Position numbers and translations under genes: made by a program
DNA from: Sabellastarte sp. h YS-2021
Lineage: Eukaryota > Annelida > Polychaeta > Sabellida > Sabellidae
NCBI GenBank assembly: GCA_964017235.1
Contig: OZ024936.1
Span: forward strand, 45,993,028-46,057,027
Length of the DNA stretch: 64,000 nucleotides
Direction of reading: 5' to 3'
Shown: one piece after another, positions 11,212 through 22,192 of the stretch
Layout: each line of letters opens with the position of its first letter
Position numbering within the stretch: position 1 is the first letter of the stretch
Notes under the pieces: model-generated
The model's database searches: none
Seen by the model: only the letters and a program-made list of their open reading frames with translations
Told to the model about the DNA's origin: nothing

Positions 11212-12150
11212 CTAGTATCAGAGATACTTGTACGTCAGAGCCCAGGGGAATAAAATGAACACCATGAGATATAACAGAGGTGAAATGTATAAAGGTCAGT
11301 AGACTTTCAGAATAGAAAGTGAAAGTTATATAAAGGGGCCAGAGAAAATTACATATAACAGAGCAAGTATCAAAACAAGTCAATTTAATAGCAAGAATGG
11401 CAGCATTAATTGGTAAACTAAAAGTTATGAAGCTGTCAAATTTCTAATTAAAGTACAGCAGTCAGAAGTGAGTACAATTAGGTAAAATTACAATAATTAG
11501 TTGCATTAATCCACATATCTTTGTGATACAAATATGTCTCAAAAATGGCAGCAGAAAACATTATGGCTGAGGCAAAGTCCAATGATGAATGTTACACCAA
11601 AGTCATATTTTTATATTTGCACACCTGCATACCCCAATCAATGAAATATCAACTTTCTACACCTTACAGATTCCAAGATTTTGAAAGGTTTAGGTCACTA
11701 CAGCAAGGTTAAAGGTCAAGTTAAGGTCACACTATGGTCACACCAATGTTTGTGACAAGCATCAACATCCTACACCTTATGATTTCTGAGATATACCCCA
11801 GACCAGATTTTTACACTCGAGGTCATCATGGCAAGGTCAAAGGTCAAATCAAGGTGACACCCTCAACCACTGTCCCTACTAAGTATCATTTTTCACAGCT
11901 TACAGTTTGTGAGACATAGCCTGGACAAGAATTTCAAACTCAAGTTCACTACAGCAGGACCAAAGGGCAAGTCAAGGTCACACCACAATGTTGCACACCC
12001 ACACCCCCAAACAATGTGCTTCCCAAGTGTCAAATTTCTATACCTTATGGTTTCAGAGATACAGCCCAGACAAGATTATTGTTCTGCAACTGACTTTGCT
12101 GCCCAGCTGAAGACAATGGGTGAAAACAATACCCACACAGTCTTTTAAAG
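11212..12150 (+). repeat. Modular AGGTCA-array element
   Basis: Head at about 11218 (TCAGAGATACTTGTACG), AGGTCA-rich units 11570-12065 with a perfect AGGTCAAAGGTCA (11834-11846), and tail 'gggtgaaaacaatacccaca' with hairpin CAGTCTTTTAAAGGCTG (about 12127-12143). Preceded at 10860-11215 and followed at 12175-12310 by GTTGCCATGGCAAC-type units. ABCA intron 4. Confidence 0.8.
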
Positions 12151-12693
12151 GCTGTAGCCCTAAGCAGTTTTGTATCATCTTGGGTTAAACCTACCATGAA
12201 AATTTGCTGAATATTTATGTATAACGTATGGGTTTTAGGCTGTGGAACACCTACAAACTTTATGCCTGCTGCTGCCGATGCTGACAGATGGTGAAGGGGA
12301 TGATTATACAAACAGGATTTTTTTTGTGCCTGGAATATAATATGAATCTTTTGAAAAAAAAAGAAAAAAAAAAAGATTCTTTTCCAAAATGTAACTCCTT
12401 TTCCCTTTGTTCAGGCAATTTGAACTTACAAAATTTCAGCAAGCTATGACTCCTACATTTGGAATTATCATGAGCATAATCAAACAAATGACCAAAGATA
12501 TCCTTGTGGATATAATAAACACTTACCATTGGAGAAAAACATATATGTCTTACCATGTACACTGCTATCAATAAGGGAAAAATGCTCTTGTTATTAGGCA
12601 ACTGGATTAATATACCAAAGTTTGAAAGAACTCTAACATTAATGACTAGCATTTATGGTACAGCAGTTGCAATAGATTGCAACCTATAGTTAG

Positions 12694-13194
12694 TAGGGAT
12701 GGGTCGGTAGGCCCGGTATTTCGGTATCGAGACCATTTTATTGAAATACCGTGACGAGATTTTAAAACCGCCATCTCGCTTGCAAACAGATATAATAGAA
12801 GGAAGAGTTAATATATTAGAAACATACCCCAAATCTGAAGAAATTATAAGCTTTTATCTCATTTTTATCGTGTATTTGCAGATTTTTATACTCAGTAGCG
12901 ATTTCGTTGAACAGAAATGCCATGTTTTTGTTATCACACTTTATAACCTCAATCTTGCTTGTCAATGCATAAAATGGAAGGAAAACTTAAAATATTGGAA
13001 ACAAATCTGAAAAATTTACACAGTCACTTAAATTTTATACCATATTTGTGCATTTAGAGACTTTTATTGCGATATTGTTAAGAGGAAACGTCCATGTTTG
13101 GTTGGGGTGTACTAAAGCACGGAGTCCCAAAATCAGTACGGTTTTGCATTGGCGACCTGCCGATGTACATATCTTTCATACCGACCCATCCCTA
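12694..13194. mobile_element. hAT-like MITE, family 2
   Basis: Termini TAGGGATGGGTCGGTA and TACCGACCCATCCCTA are perfect inverted repeats. The flanks are ATAGTTAG (12686-12693) and GTAGTTAG (13195-13202), an 8-bp duplication with one mismatch. A solitary end of the same family lies at about 21886-21901. ABCA intron 4. Confidence 0.88.
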
Positions 13195-13290
13195 GTAGTT
13201 AGAAAGGCTTCTTTCAGAAATAAACTAAGTGTCACTTTTTGTCAGCAGTGCTTTGCAAAACATTATGACCCTGTCTCCCCTGGTGCATAC

Positions 13291-13719
13291 TAGTGCTGTA
13301 ACGAGTTGACTGAAACTCAAGTCGTAACTCGGTGGGCGATATTAGGAGATGGCATTGATTTACACAATTTAAACTCGAGGTTTTAAGAAATAAATAATGA
13401 AATACTGACCTTGTTACAAACTAGCACTTTTGCAATTTATCTAACTATGAAAACGTAAAAATCAGTGAGCAATGGTCGGTTTTTCATTTACCTTTCTCAC
13501 GTGGCTGTTCCATAAATGCACATACACACCTGTACAATTTAACCGGCAACAAAATATATTTCCTTACAATAAAATGCTATTAAACACATTTAATGACAAT
13601 ATTTGGACATTATGTTATTTTATTTATATTTTTGTCATTTACTCGAGTTCAGCTCGAGTTCAACTCCCATCTAACAGGTGATCCTCAATCTACAGAAATC
13701 GCTGATGATAACAGCCCTG
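13291..13719. mobile_element. hAT-like MITE, family 1, second copy
   Basis: Same family as 4858-5246 (TAGTGCTGTAACGAGTTGAC start; 'acagccctg' end), longer by about 40 bases. The flanks GTGCATAC (13283-13290) and GTGTACAC (13720-13727) look like a diverged 8-bp duplication, so this copy is older. ABCA intron 4. Confidence 0.8.
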
Positions 13720-13881
13720 GTGTACACTACTTTGTTTGTTGACCTATGCTCCGTTTTTGAACTATTCCTTCTTGGACAATCAGACCTAATGAAGGAAGTT
13801 TACATCATTTAGTTTTATGTGAACAATCTGTATATTTATACAGTTCAGATCAAAATATAACATTAATTTGGGACACCATAA

Positions 13882-14394
13882 TTTAGTGGGGATCAACTGC
13901 CATTTTGATGATCGATATCGAATGAAAATTTAAGGTAGTGGATTGATGGATATTTCAATATCGGGACAGTTAACGCAAGCCGTGGGCGATAATACAGGTT
14001 CATTAAAAACTTGCACATAGTAATTCACAAAATGATCAAAACATCCTATTTATGAACCAAAAATACATTTCTGCAACAAAATAAACTAAAATCGAATCAA
14101 ACAAGAGTTTTCATGCTTTCCTGTGTACTAGCGGTCAGGTTTTGTATCTCTTCCGTGAAACCGGAAGTTGTCACTGACAAAGTAAACAAAGATCACGCCA
14201 GACTTGAACAAGTTTATTTCAGTTGTAAGTGTGCTTTTTAAGGCGTTTATATAATAAATGTTTATTTAAGCAGTAAATTTACTCTGTTTATTTCATTGTT
14301 GTCTGCTCCTTATATGTGGTTTTCGATGTTGTGGTGCTGATATCGGCAGTTCCGTGGGATGATCGATCGATATTGAAAAGATTGAGCTCCACTC
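13882..14394. mobile_element. Probable further hAT-like MITE, no clear TSD
   Basis: Left AGTGGGGATCAA and right TTGAGCTCCACT are imperfect inverted repeats. 'gatcgatatcg' near the left end and 'gatcgatcgatattg' near the right end are inverted too. No convincing 8-bp duplication. ABCA intron 4, just downstream of exon 4. Confidence 0.5.
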
Positions 14395-14449
14395 CTTATA
14401 CTACCATAGTTACCTCAAATCATTTTAATAAAAAGCCATGAACACTTAC

Positions 14450-14684
14450 CACTGGAGAAGAACACAGATATTGCAAAGCAGAACAAGATGGTTGCAACAA
14501 TGTAGAAAAGAAACATGACAAACAGTAGACTTCCATCACTGGTGTTGATCACAGCTCCGTTACCCAAGTCCAGTTTGAAGAGGATGGTGAAGACCAAACT
14601 GACAACTGTCATGAAAATGAAGTACTTGGTGAACCAAGCCAGCCAGTGTACCCAGTTAGACAGACCCATCAACTTCATGGATTC
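14450..14684 (-). CDS. ABCA3-like transporter, coding exon 4 (TM segments)
   Basis: Residues about 292-369. The acceptor is cataaaag|GAATCC (weak polypyrimidine tract) and the donor AGTG|GTAAGT. It opens ESMKLMGLSNWVHWLAWF, the invariant EKEK.LKE.M..MGLS..HW coupling region of ABCA proteins, followed by two strongly hydrophobic spans (IFMTVVSLVFTILF and FVMFLFYIVATILFCFAISVF). Phase is 0 in and 1 out. A long homopolymer tract (14792-14859) sits about 105 bases upstream of the acceptor. Confidence 0.93.
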
Positions 14685-14791
14685 CTTTTATGGACAAAAT
14701 ATAACAAGAGAGTTCAATTGAAAAGTGAAATATTGTTTCACACAGTAAATTATGGGTATTTTTGATTTACTTACATTTGTTCACCAAATAA

Positions 14792-14859
14792 TTTTTTTTT
14801 TTTTTTTTTTTTTTTTTGGGGGGTGGGGGGGTTGGGGGGTGGGGGGGTGGGGGGGGGGG
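14792..14859. repeat. T26 followed by G-rich tract in ABCA intron 3
   Basis: Twenty-six T then a run of G blocks broken by single T (GGGGGGTGGGGGGGTT pattern). On the gene strand this is a C-rich block followed by poly(A), about 105 bases before the exon 4 acceptor. The G blocks could form a quadruplex. Confidence 0.85.
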
Positions 14860-14959
14860 AATTTCAAACATTCTGGACAGTATTTACTGCAAAAGCATAT
14901 ATAAATATCATAAATCTTCTTCAGATTAGGGGTTCTTTTCCGATATTTTAAGTTTTCCT

Positions 14960-15394
14960 GCAATTATATGTCTTTTAGGGCCGTCACCACTAGTTGACTA
15001 ATCTACAACGGTTTGAAGAGTGCTATGTAAAGGATTCATATCTTAAAGTGTGAATAATCGCTCAATGTAGTAAAAGATGGCAGAAGGTCTGAATCTATCA
15101 TATATGTGCATATAGTCACAGAAAATAAGCTAAAATCCAACGACGGCCATGATTTCTGTATTGTTTATGCCTTCTCGTAAAACCGGAAGTACCATATACC
15201 TCTTATATCGCCACTTCCTGTCTGAAATAAACAAAGCAAAAGTTGCAGGAAAACAGCAAAATTTATCAAATTTTACAGATTATAGATATATATTTTTATT
15301 TTCATTTCACAAATTCATCTTTTTCATTGCTATTTACTGCTATATGAAACTTAAAATTTTTGATTGTTTTGTAAATTTGACGGTTACTTGGTGT
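14960..15394. other. ABCA intron 3 segment, possible truncated hAT-like relic
   Basis: TAGGGCCGTCACCACTAGT at about 14977 resembles a hAT-like end, and 'aaaaccggaagtacc' with 'gaaataaacaaagc' resembles the interior of the element at 13882, but no matching right end is found. Confidence 0.3.
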
Positions 15395-16187
15395 TAGGGC
15401 AGGGTCGGTAATATCGGTATCTCGGTATGGAGACCAATTCACTTCAACACCGTGGTGACACTTTACTAGTGCTGGGAATCGCCTCCAATTTTCATGGTCG
15501 ATTATTCGTCCATTTTTCCGAGCGATGATCGACCCATAATCGATTATTTTACTCCATTGTTGTTTGCTATTTAAGAAACACTTTCCGGGATAAAGTATAG
15601 ATCAATCCAGTAAGAATAACGGTGTTTCAACATTTAGAATCTACCGAAAGAACCCACTTCCCGTAAATATGGTGGGAGACATAAACAAACTCGAAATGCA
15701 TGACAAATCTGTTGATTTATTAAGTAAAAATTCGTAAAATATATGGAAAATATGTGGATATTGATATAAATCAAGAAAGGTAAGATATAAGCTTAATAAT
15801 CGATCATTAGAAAACGCCAGTGACCGACCGCGATTCTACACTGTCACCGACGATTAATCGACAATACGTCTAATCGTCACACCACTACACTTTACAGCCG
15901 GTATTTCAAATGTCAGTATATAATATTGTGAGAAAACGTTAAGTATTAGAAACAAATCTCAAATCTGAAGAAATTATAAACTTTTATCCCATATTTTTAT
16001 ATATTTTAGCACTTTTATAGTGATTTCTTTCAGAACTGCAATATTTTCTTTTTGTGGATCCTACTTCCAGTTGGTGGGCGATTGGGTGTATGCTAGAACA
16101 AAATTTCTTCTTTCGGAATCCCGGAATCGGTACGGTTTTACACTGGCGGGATACCGAAATGAAAAATATGCTACCGACCCTGCCCTA
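15395..16187. mobile_element. hAT-like MITE, family 2 relative, interrupted by a nested MITE
   Basis: Ends TAGGGCAGGGTCGGTA and TACCGACCCTGCCCTA; perfect 8-bp duplication CTTGGTGT at 15387-15394 and 16188-16195. Without the nested element at 15467-15887 and one duplication it is about 365 bases. The inner sequence is related to family 2 at 12694. ABCA intron 3. Confidence 0.9.
15467..15887. mobile_element. hAT-like MITE, family 3, nested
   Basis: Ends TAGTGCTGGGAATCG and CGTCACACCACTA with perfect 8-bp duplication CACTTTAC at 15459-15466 and 15888-15895. Inserted into the MITE 15395-16187, so it is younger. The interior carries 'cgattatt' and 'gattaatcg' motifs towards the ends. Confidence 0.9.
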
Positions 16188-16425
16188 CTTGGTGTTGACA
16201 CAAACTGTACTTGTGATTAGCCAACATGAAATATTTGGAGTTTTGATGTCACTAATGTCTTTACTATCCAGACGGAATTTGCAAACTTTCTTCAAATGAC
16301 AATGTATTTCACTAAAATGCTCTCAATACCAAGATACTTGGGTGACTGACTAGTGCCTAATTGAAATACTGATAATTATATATAATCTTTAACCTGTGAA
16401 AGGCCCAAGTAAAAATATTACCAAC

Positions 16426-16676
16426 CTTCAGCTTCTTCTCTTTCTCAAGTACCACATCTCTCACTATGTTTATTGCCATGAGAATAAACGAAAACATGAC
16501 ATTCTGTGGCAAGTTCGTCCGTAATATGAAAATGAAGTTGTCCTCTACATAGGGTGGATAGGGAAACCTCTGCATTTGAACTTGTATCTGACTCAAGCTA
16601 GATGTAGGGCTTTTCTGGAGTATAATGCCTTCATCTACTGCCTTCTGTATAGACAAAAATCCCAGTTTTTCATAGC
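16426..16676 (-). CDS. ABCA3-like transporter, coding exon 3 (end of loop 1, start of TM2)
   Basis: Residues about 208-291. The acceptor is cgcacacag|GCTATG, completing a split Gly codon; the donor is CTGAAG|GTTGGT in phase 0. The peptide starts GYEKLGFLSIQKAVDEGI, equivalent to the conserved GY..EGFL..Q.AVD block of ABCA3. It continues QRFPYPPYVED, the highly conserved RFPYPP motif before membrane segment 2, then a hydrophobic stretch (NVMFSFILMAINIVRDVV) and the cytosolic EKEKKLK motif. Intron 2 upstream is long (21946-16677) and repeat-filled. Confidence 0.93.
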
Positions 16677-16891
16677 CTGTGTGCGAAAATAAATATAGAC
16701 ATGTAATATAGAAACACAGAGGAGCTCGGTTCAATCCCAGGTACAGGCAGATACAGTCTCACTATTTTTACTTCCAATCACAAAACAATAAGAGTATTAA
16801 GACACGCTGAAGCTTTCGCAGTGTTACCCCTATTTTCATCATTACACTACACTTTCAACTCTACTCTTACCATTTTTAATGATAACGTTGA

Positions 16892-17440
16892 AAATAGCAT
16901 CAGAGATGCATTACCCCACACCCTGAGGAAATAGCATTGGACACAATGAGATAGGGAAGTGGCGAAACTGGTCAAAGATCAAGAGGCTTTCATAACACAA
17001 AGTGTAAGCTATGTGAACCAGAAGTAACACTTAAATGAGAGAAATTGTATGAGAGTATTAATTAGTAAATTAAAAGTTATAAAGCTTTAGAATTTATTAA
17101 CTGAAGTAGAGCTGTAAACAGAGATGGCATAATCGGGTCAAAGTACATGTAATAATCAGTTGCAGCAATCCATATAATATCTTTGTCATGGGAGATGTTT
17201 GTCTCAAATACTGCAGGAGAACAAAACTTTCTGACAGAACTAGGTCAAAGGTCACACCAAAGTCACACTACACCTAATGTTCTCCAAGATATAGCCATAA
17301 CAAGTTGTAAAAAGATGAGGGTCACTAACTCATTATGCCAAGGTAAAAGGTCACATCAAGTTCACACCTTGATACTGCACACCTACATGGCCCTATCAAA
17401 TTCCCTGTAAAGTATCAATTTACCAACCAACCAACCCACC
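16892..17440 (+). repeat. Modular AGGTCA-array element, short copy
   Basis: Head TCAGAGATGCATTACCCC (about 16899), 'aagtacatgtaataatcagt' (the empty site for the MITE at 8598), one perfect AGGTCAAAGGTCA (17242-17254) and about one and a half array units; the tail is lost. ABCA intron 2. Confidence 0.78.
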
Positions 17441-17639
17441 CCTGGTAATCTCTAATTGCACTTGGGTACTTTGCTATGAAAATTTAGATGTTTTATTCAA
17501 AGTTTCAAACATTTTATGATCTCAAAGAAATTCTTCTTGAACAAGAGGACTAAAAGAGTGCATACCTCTTCAAAAGCCCGACACTTCCAATATTGCGTTT
17601 AACTACAATAATAAAGAAAAATATTTACAAAAAATAACA

Positions 17640-18130
17640 TCTGTCAGAGATGCATGTACCCCCAGCGAGGAAATAGTTTTCAACACCATGATAAAAAGAA
17701 GTATTGAAACAGTACAAAGACCGGGATACTTTCAGTGCAGTGTCACTTCTATAAAGGTCCAAATGTTTAAGTAGAAAAAATAACATCTAAGAAAAAGAAA
17801 ATGTATGTAAAGATAAATTACTAAAACAAGACAATTCAATAGCAAGCGGACAGCATCAATCATTAAACTAAACAAGAGGAGAGTGCCCGTGAACGGGCAC
17901 TGTGTCAGCTGACTGAGTGTTTTTGATTTGTGAAGGTGATTAGAGGACAGAATAATTATCAGGAAAAGGGCTGTACAGAAATACAGTAAATGGTAACTGA
18001 ACAGCAAGTTCGAAAGAAATTCCGAAGCTGACAGAAGAAAAGGATAAAAAAGTTGTGCCCTGTAAATGGTATTATGAAGGAAAATAACAAGGTAATTGTT
18101 TAAGTGTAAAAAATAGGTTAAAACATATTT
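17640..18130 (+). repeat. Head module only, plus GTCAGCTGAC-containing segment
   Basis: Another copy of the head (TCAGAGATGCATGTACCC at about 17645, 'gggatactttcagtgcagtg', 'gacagcatcaatcattaaac') without the AGGTCA array. Then 'ggagagtgcccgtgaacggg' and GTCAGCTGACTGAG (about 17906), shared with the end of the block near 20885. Confidence 0.6.
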
Positions 18131-18149
18131 AAAGAAATACTACAAATGC

Positions 18150-18735
18150 AATATCCTCGTTCGACTTTGAAGAAGGGGTCCAAGGTCAAATCTAACCACA
18201 CAAATACATTCCCAGCCTATGATTTCCTATGGTTTACCATTCCAAACCTCTAGGACCAATTATAAATGAGTTATAAGCACTTTTAAGCTTGGCTGTCCTC
18301 ATTTGACCTTGAAGGAGGGGTCCAAAGGTCAAATCTGACCATACCAAAAGATTCCGAGCCAATGATTTCCTATGGGATGGTTTACCATCCCAAATCTCTG
18401 TCACCAATAATAAGCGAGTTGTAGGCACTTTCAATTTTCGCTATCCTCATCTGACCTTGAAGGAGGGTTCCAAGGTCAAATCGGACCATATCAACAGATT
18501 CACAGCCCATGATTTCCTGTCTGTTTACCATCCCAAACCTCTGGGACCAATAATAAGCGAGTTATAAGCACTTTTAAGTTTGGCTATCCTTGTTTGACCT
18601 TGAAGGAGGGGTCATTGAAGGTCAAATCTGACCACACCAAAAGATTCCCACCCCATGATTTCCTACAGGTTGGTTTATCATCCCAAACCTCTAGGATCAA
18701 TAATAAGGGAGATATAAGCACTTTTCATGACTGAC
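18150..18735 (+). repeat. ~145-bp tandem array, four copies (second composite block)
   Basis: Units with 'gaccttgaaggaggggtc', 'aaatctgaccacaccaaaag' and 'ccatgatttcctatggg'; 'gacctt' starts at 18305, 18453 and 18596. Same unit as at 790-970, again directly preceding the 155-bp array. ABCA intron 2. Confidence 0.88.
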
Positions 18736-18799
18736 AAAAAACACCTGTGGCGGCCATCTTGTTTCTCAAAATGAGGCCAAAAATATTCCCAGACAACAT

Positions 18800-20530
18800 T
18801 TTATGGTTATTAATATATACTGCAAACTTAAGAAAGCTAGCTATAATATTTTTTTTCATCAGAGCAGTAATGGTGAAATCTCTCTCTACACACTGCGGCT
18901 ATCCAGTGGATACAATGATGTACTCAACAGTGAGAACCTGAAAGTAGCTATTGCTCAGCTATGCCATGACATAGAGGTCTGCAATTTCACTATGTTATAG
19001 CTGACCAAAAATTCTGTGAATAACATATTTAACAAATTACTCTAAATGTAATAGTTTTCAAGTTACAACTGATTTACTCAACAGTGAGAACCTCAAAGGA
19101 ACTATTACTCAGCTATGCAATGAGCTACATGTCTGAAATTTTACTATGTTATAGCTAACCCAAAAGTAGGTGAACAACATATTTAAGCAAACTACTGTAA
19201 ATGCAATAGTTTTCAAGCTACAACTGATTTACTCAATAGTGAGAACCTGAAAATAGCTATTGCTCCCCTATGCCATGAGCTATAGGTCTGTAATTTCACT
19301 ATGTTATAGCTGACCCAAAAGTAGGTGAACAATATATTTTAACAAAATACTCCAAATGCAATATTTTTCAAGTTATAGCTGATTTACTCAACAGTCAGTA
19401 CCTGAGAATAGCTATTGCTCAGTTGTGCCATGAGCTATAGGTCTATAATTTCACTATGTTATAGCTGACCCAAAAGTAGCTGAATAACATATTTGCACAA
19501 ATTTCTGTAAATGCAATAGTTTTCCAATTATAACTGATTTACTCAACAGTGAGAACTTCAAAGTAGCTATTACTCAGCTATGAAATGAGCCACAGGTCTG
19601 AAACTTCACTATGTTATAGCTGACCCCAAAATAGGTGAATAACATATTGAAACAAAATACTCTAAATGCAATAGTTTTCAAGTTATAAGTGATTTACTCA
19701 ACAGTGATAACCTAAAAGTAGCTATTACTCAACTATGCCATGAGCTACAGGTCTGAAATTTTACTATGTTATAGCTGGCCCAAAAGTAGCTGAATAACAT
19801 ATTTATACGAAATTCTCTAAATGCAATAGTTTTTAAGTTACAAGTGATTTTACTCATGATGGAAGTTACTGAAAAGCCCAAAAGTAGCTATCACTCACTT
19901 AGCTATTGAGACAGACACCCAACTTACTCACCATATTGTAGCTATGAAAAAAGTAGCTGAATAACATATTTTAACAAAATGCTCTAAATGCAACACTTTT
20001 CAAGTTATAAGTGATTTACTCAACAGTGATAACCTAAAAGTAGCTATTACTCAGCTATGCCATGAGCTACAGGTCTGAAATTTTACTATGTTATAGCTGA
20101 CCCAAAAGTAGCTGAATAACATATTTATACGAAATTCTCTAAATGCAATAGTTTTCAAGTTATAAGCGATTTACTCAACAGTGATAACCTAAAAGTAGCT
20201 ATTACTCAGCTATGCCATGAGCTACAGGTCTGAAATTTCACTATGTTATAGCTGGCCCAAAAGTAGCTGAATAACATATTTATACGAAATTCTCTAAATG
20301 CAATAGTTTTTAAGTTACAAGTGATTTTACTCATAATGGAAGTTACTGAAAAGCCCACAAGTAGTTATTACTCACTTAGCTATTGAGACAGACACCCAAC
20401 TTACTCACCATATTGTAGCTATGAAAAAAGTAGCTGAACAACATATTTTCACAAAATGCTGTAAATGCAACACTTTTGAAGTTATAAGTTATTTAGTGCA
20501 TGATTTCATGAATTTTAATGCATTAAAAAT
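18800..20530 (+). repeat. ~155-bp tandem array, about 11 copies (second composite block)
   Basis: Starts with the same lead-in as the first block ('aagaaagctagctataatat', 'cactgcggctatccagtgga') and continues with units identical in type to 1890-3125. A two-unit segment including 'tggaagttactgaaaagccc' is itself duplicated (about 19850-19960 and 20330-20430). The 133-bp array is absent from this block. ABCA intron 2. Confidence 0.92.
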
Positions 20531-20925
20531 TATTAAAAAAATTTATTAAAAAAAAAGTAAGACAGATCCAGGTCTCATACTCACACAAGAGAATCTACCT
20601 CTGGCCTAGTGCATATATGCAAGATATGAGAGAAATCCCTGCAATAGTCACTGAGAAAATTGTGATAAAAAGTTGAAATTTTCACACTTTTGGTGGGGGT
20701 ACCCCCCTTGTAATGTCTCTAGCAAACAGACGAACACACAGATTTGCATGCCTTGAACAATTTTTCATCCTCGATAGATAAGGCATCTTTTAAAAAAACA
20801 GCATGTCTCTAGGCCTTGTAGTTTTGGAGAAGAAGTTGTTCACGCGGACGCGGACGCCCACACCGCAGAGTGACGACATAATGTCAGCTGACTGACAAGT
20901 CAGCTGACATAAAAATATGAAGTTG
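20530..20925 (+). repeat. End region of the second composite block with palindromes
   Basis: 'ggcctagtgcatatatgcaa' and 'aagcatgtctctaggccttg'-like sequence, then a GC-rich part 'cacgcggacgcggacgccca' and GTCAGCTGAC twice around ATGTCAGCTGACTGACAAGT (about 20882-20908). It is the counterpart of 3440-3520 in the first block. No gene seen. Confidence 0.5.
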
Positions 20926-20929
20926 TAAA

Positions 20930-21862
20930 ATTCATTAATTGGAGAAGAGCTGTCAATGGAAATAGCATAATTATGTAAAAATGCATATAATAAACAGTTG
21001 TAGCAATCCATATATCCTTGTCATAAGAGAAATGTGTCTCAAATATGGCAGCTGAACACACTTTGGCAGAGCAAAAGGGTCACACCATGATGCACACATA
21101 CATTTACATACACGCCCTAACCAATGTCCCTACCAAGTGTCAACCTTGTACACCTTATGGAATCCAAGAAATAGCCCGGACAAGATTTTATAGGTCATCA
21201 CTACAGCAAGGTCAAAGGTCAAATCAAGGTCACACCATGATGGTGCACACCTGCACCTCCTAACCAATGTCCCTAACCAAGTATCAACTTCCTACACCTT
21301 ACCATTTCCAAGATAAAGCCTGAACAAGATATTTAAGGTCAAGGTCAATACTGCGAGGTCAAAGGTCAAATCAAGGTTACACCATGATATTGCACACCTA
21401 CAATCCCCCACCAATGTCCCAACTTTTTGCACCTTACAGTTTCTGAGATATCATCAGGAAAAGATTTTATAGGTCAAGGTCACTACAGCAAGGTCAAAGG
21501 TCAAATCAAGGTCACGCCATGACGAGGCACACCTACATCTCCTAACCAATGTCCCTACTAAGTATAACTTCCTACACCTTACAGTTTCTGAGATACAGTC
21601 CGGACAAACTTTTTCCCGCCACCCGCCCACCCGCCCACGGTTGCCAGACATATATACATATATACATTTATATAGCGCTAATTTCAGAGAACCTGTTCAT
21701 TAGCGCTTTGGCAGTGATTTTAACAGAACTGATTTTTATCTATGTACAAAGAATGTGATAAAGTTCCTAGTTGACAGATTGTATTGAGTAAGCTTGTTTG
21801 AAGAGATAACCATGGGTGAAAACAATACCTCGACACCGTTAAGGGTTGTGGGGTAAAAATGC
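20930..21862 (+). repeat. Modular AGGTCA-array element with three perfect DR1 motifs
   Basis: A shortened head ('ggagaagagctgtcaatgga'), then five array units of about 135-148 bases (21040-21600) with perfect AGGTCAAAGGTCA at 21209-21221, 21356-21368 and 21491-21503. A C-rich stretch, a ~150-base insertion ('catatatacatatatacatt') and the tail 'gggtgaaaacaatacctcga' follow, with the decayed hairpin CACCGTTAAGGGTTGTG. ABCA intron 2. Confidence 0.8.
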
Positions 21863-21946
21863 TCTCAACACCAAGATTCCAGGCCTACCGACCCATCCCT
21901 AATGGACAGCCAGCCACAGTCACAACCCTAATTTGTTTATATTTAC

Positions 21947-22192
21947 CGTTCCCATATGCTGGACCTAACTGAAATCGATCAAAACCAAAATGCCTTTCTG
22001 TCTGCCAATTCTCTATCACACTGGGATCTCTAGGAGAGGTGGATTTGAGACGTATTTTGTAGGTGATTTTTTCAGGCAAACCATTCTCTAGATCTGACTC
22101 AAACACAATGCCACCATATGTCTGCAATGATTCATCTAGCTCCAGCATCAGAAAGTCTGTCATGTTAGATTCATCTTCATAACCTTCACTTT
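21947..22192 (-). CDS. ABCA3-like transporter, coding exon 2 (extracellular domain 1)
   Basis: Residues about 126-207 of the reconstructed protein. The acceptor is tttttcag|AAAGTGAAGG and the donor AACG|GTAAAT; the exon starts and ends in phase 1, so it joins exons 1 and 3 in frame. The peptide includes TYGGIVFESDLENGLPEKI, YKIRLKSTSPRD and a segment ending RFQLGPAYGNG. It corresponds to the poorly conserved first extracellular loop of ABCA proteins (compare the AAVVFEH and YHLRFSYTRR stretch of vertebrate ABCA3). Just beyond the donor, at about 21886-21901, lies the terminal motif of a hAT-like MITE family that is complete at 12694-13194. Confidence 0.88.

Noticed and set aside
12260..12652. 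130-codon minus-strand frame in ABCA intron 4
   Set aside because: No splice-phase fit with exons 4 and 5, which join perfectly without it; the sequence is low-complexity and partly repeat.
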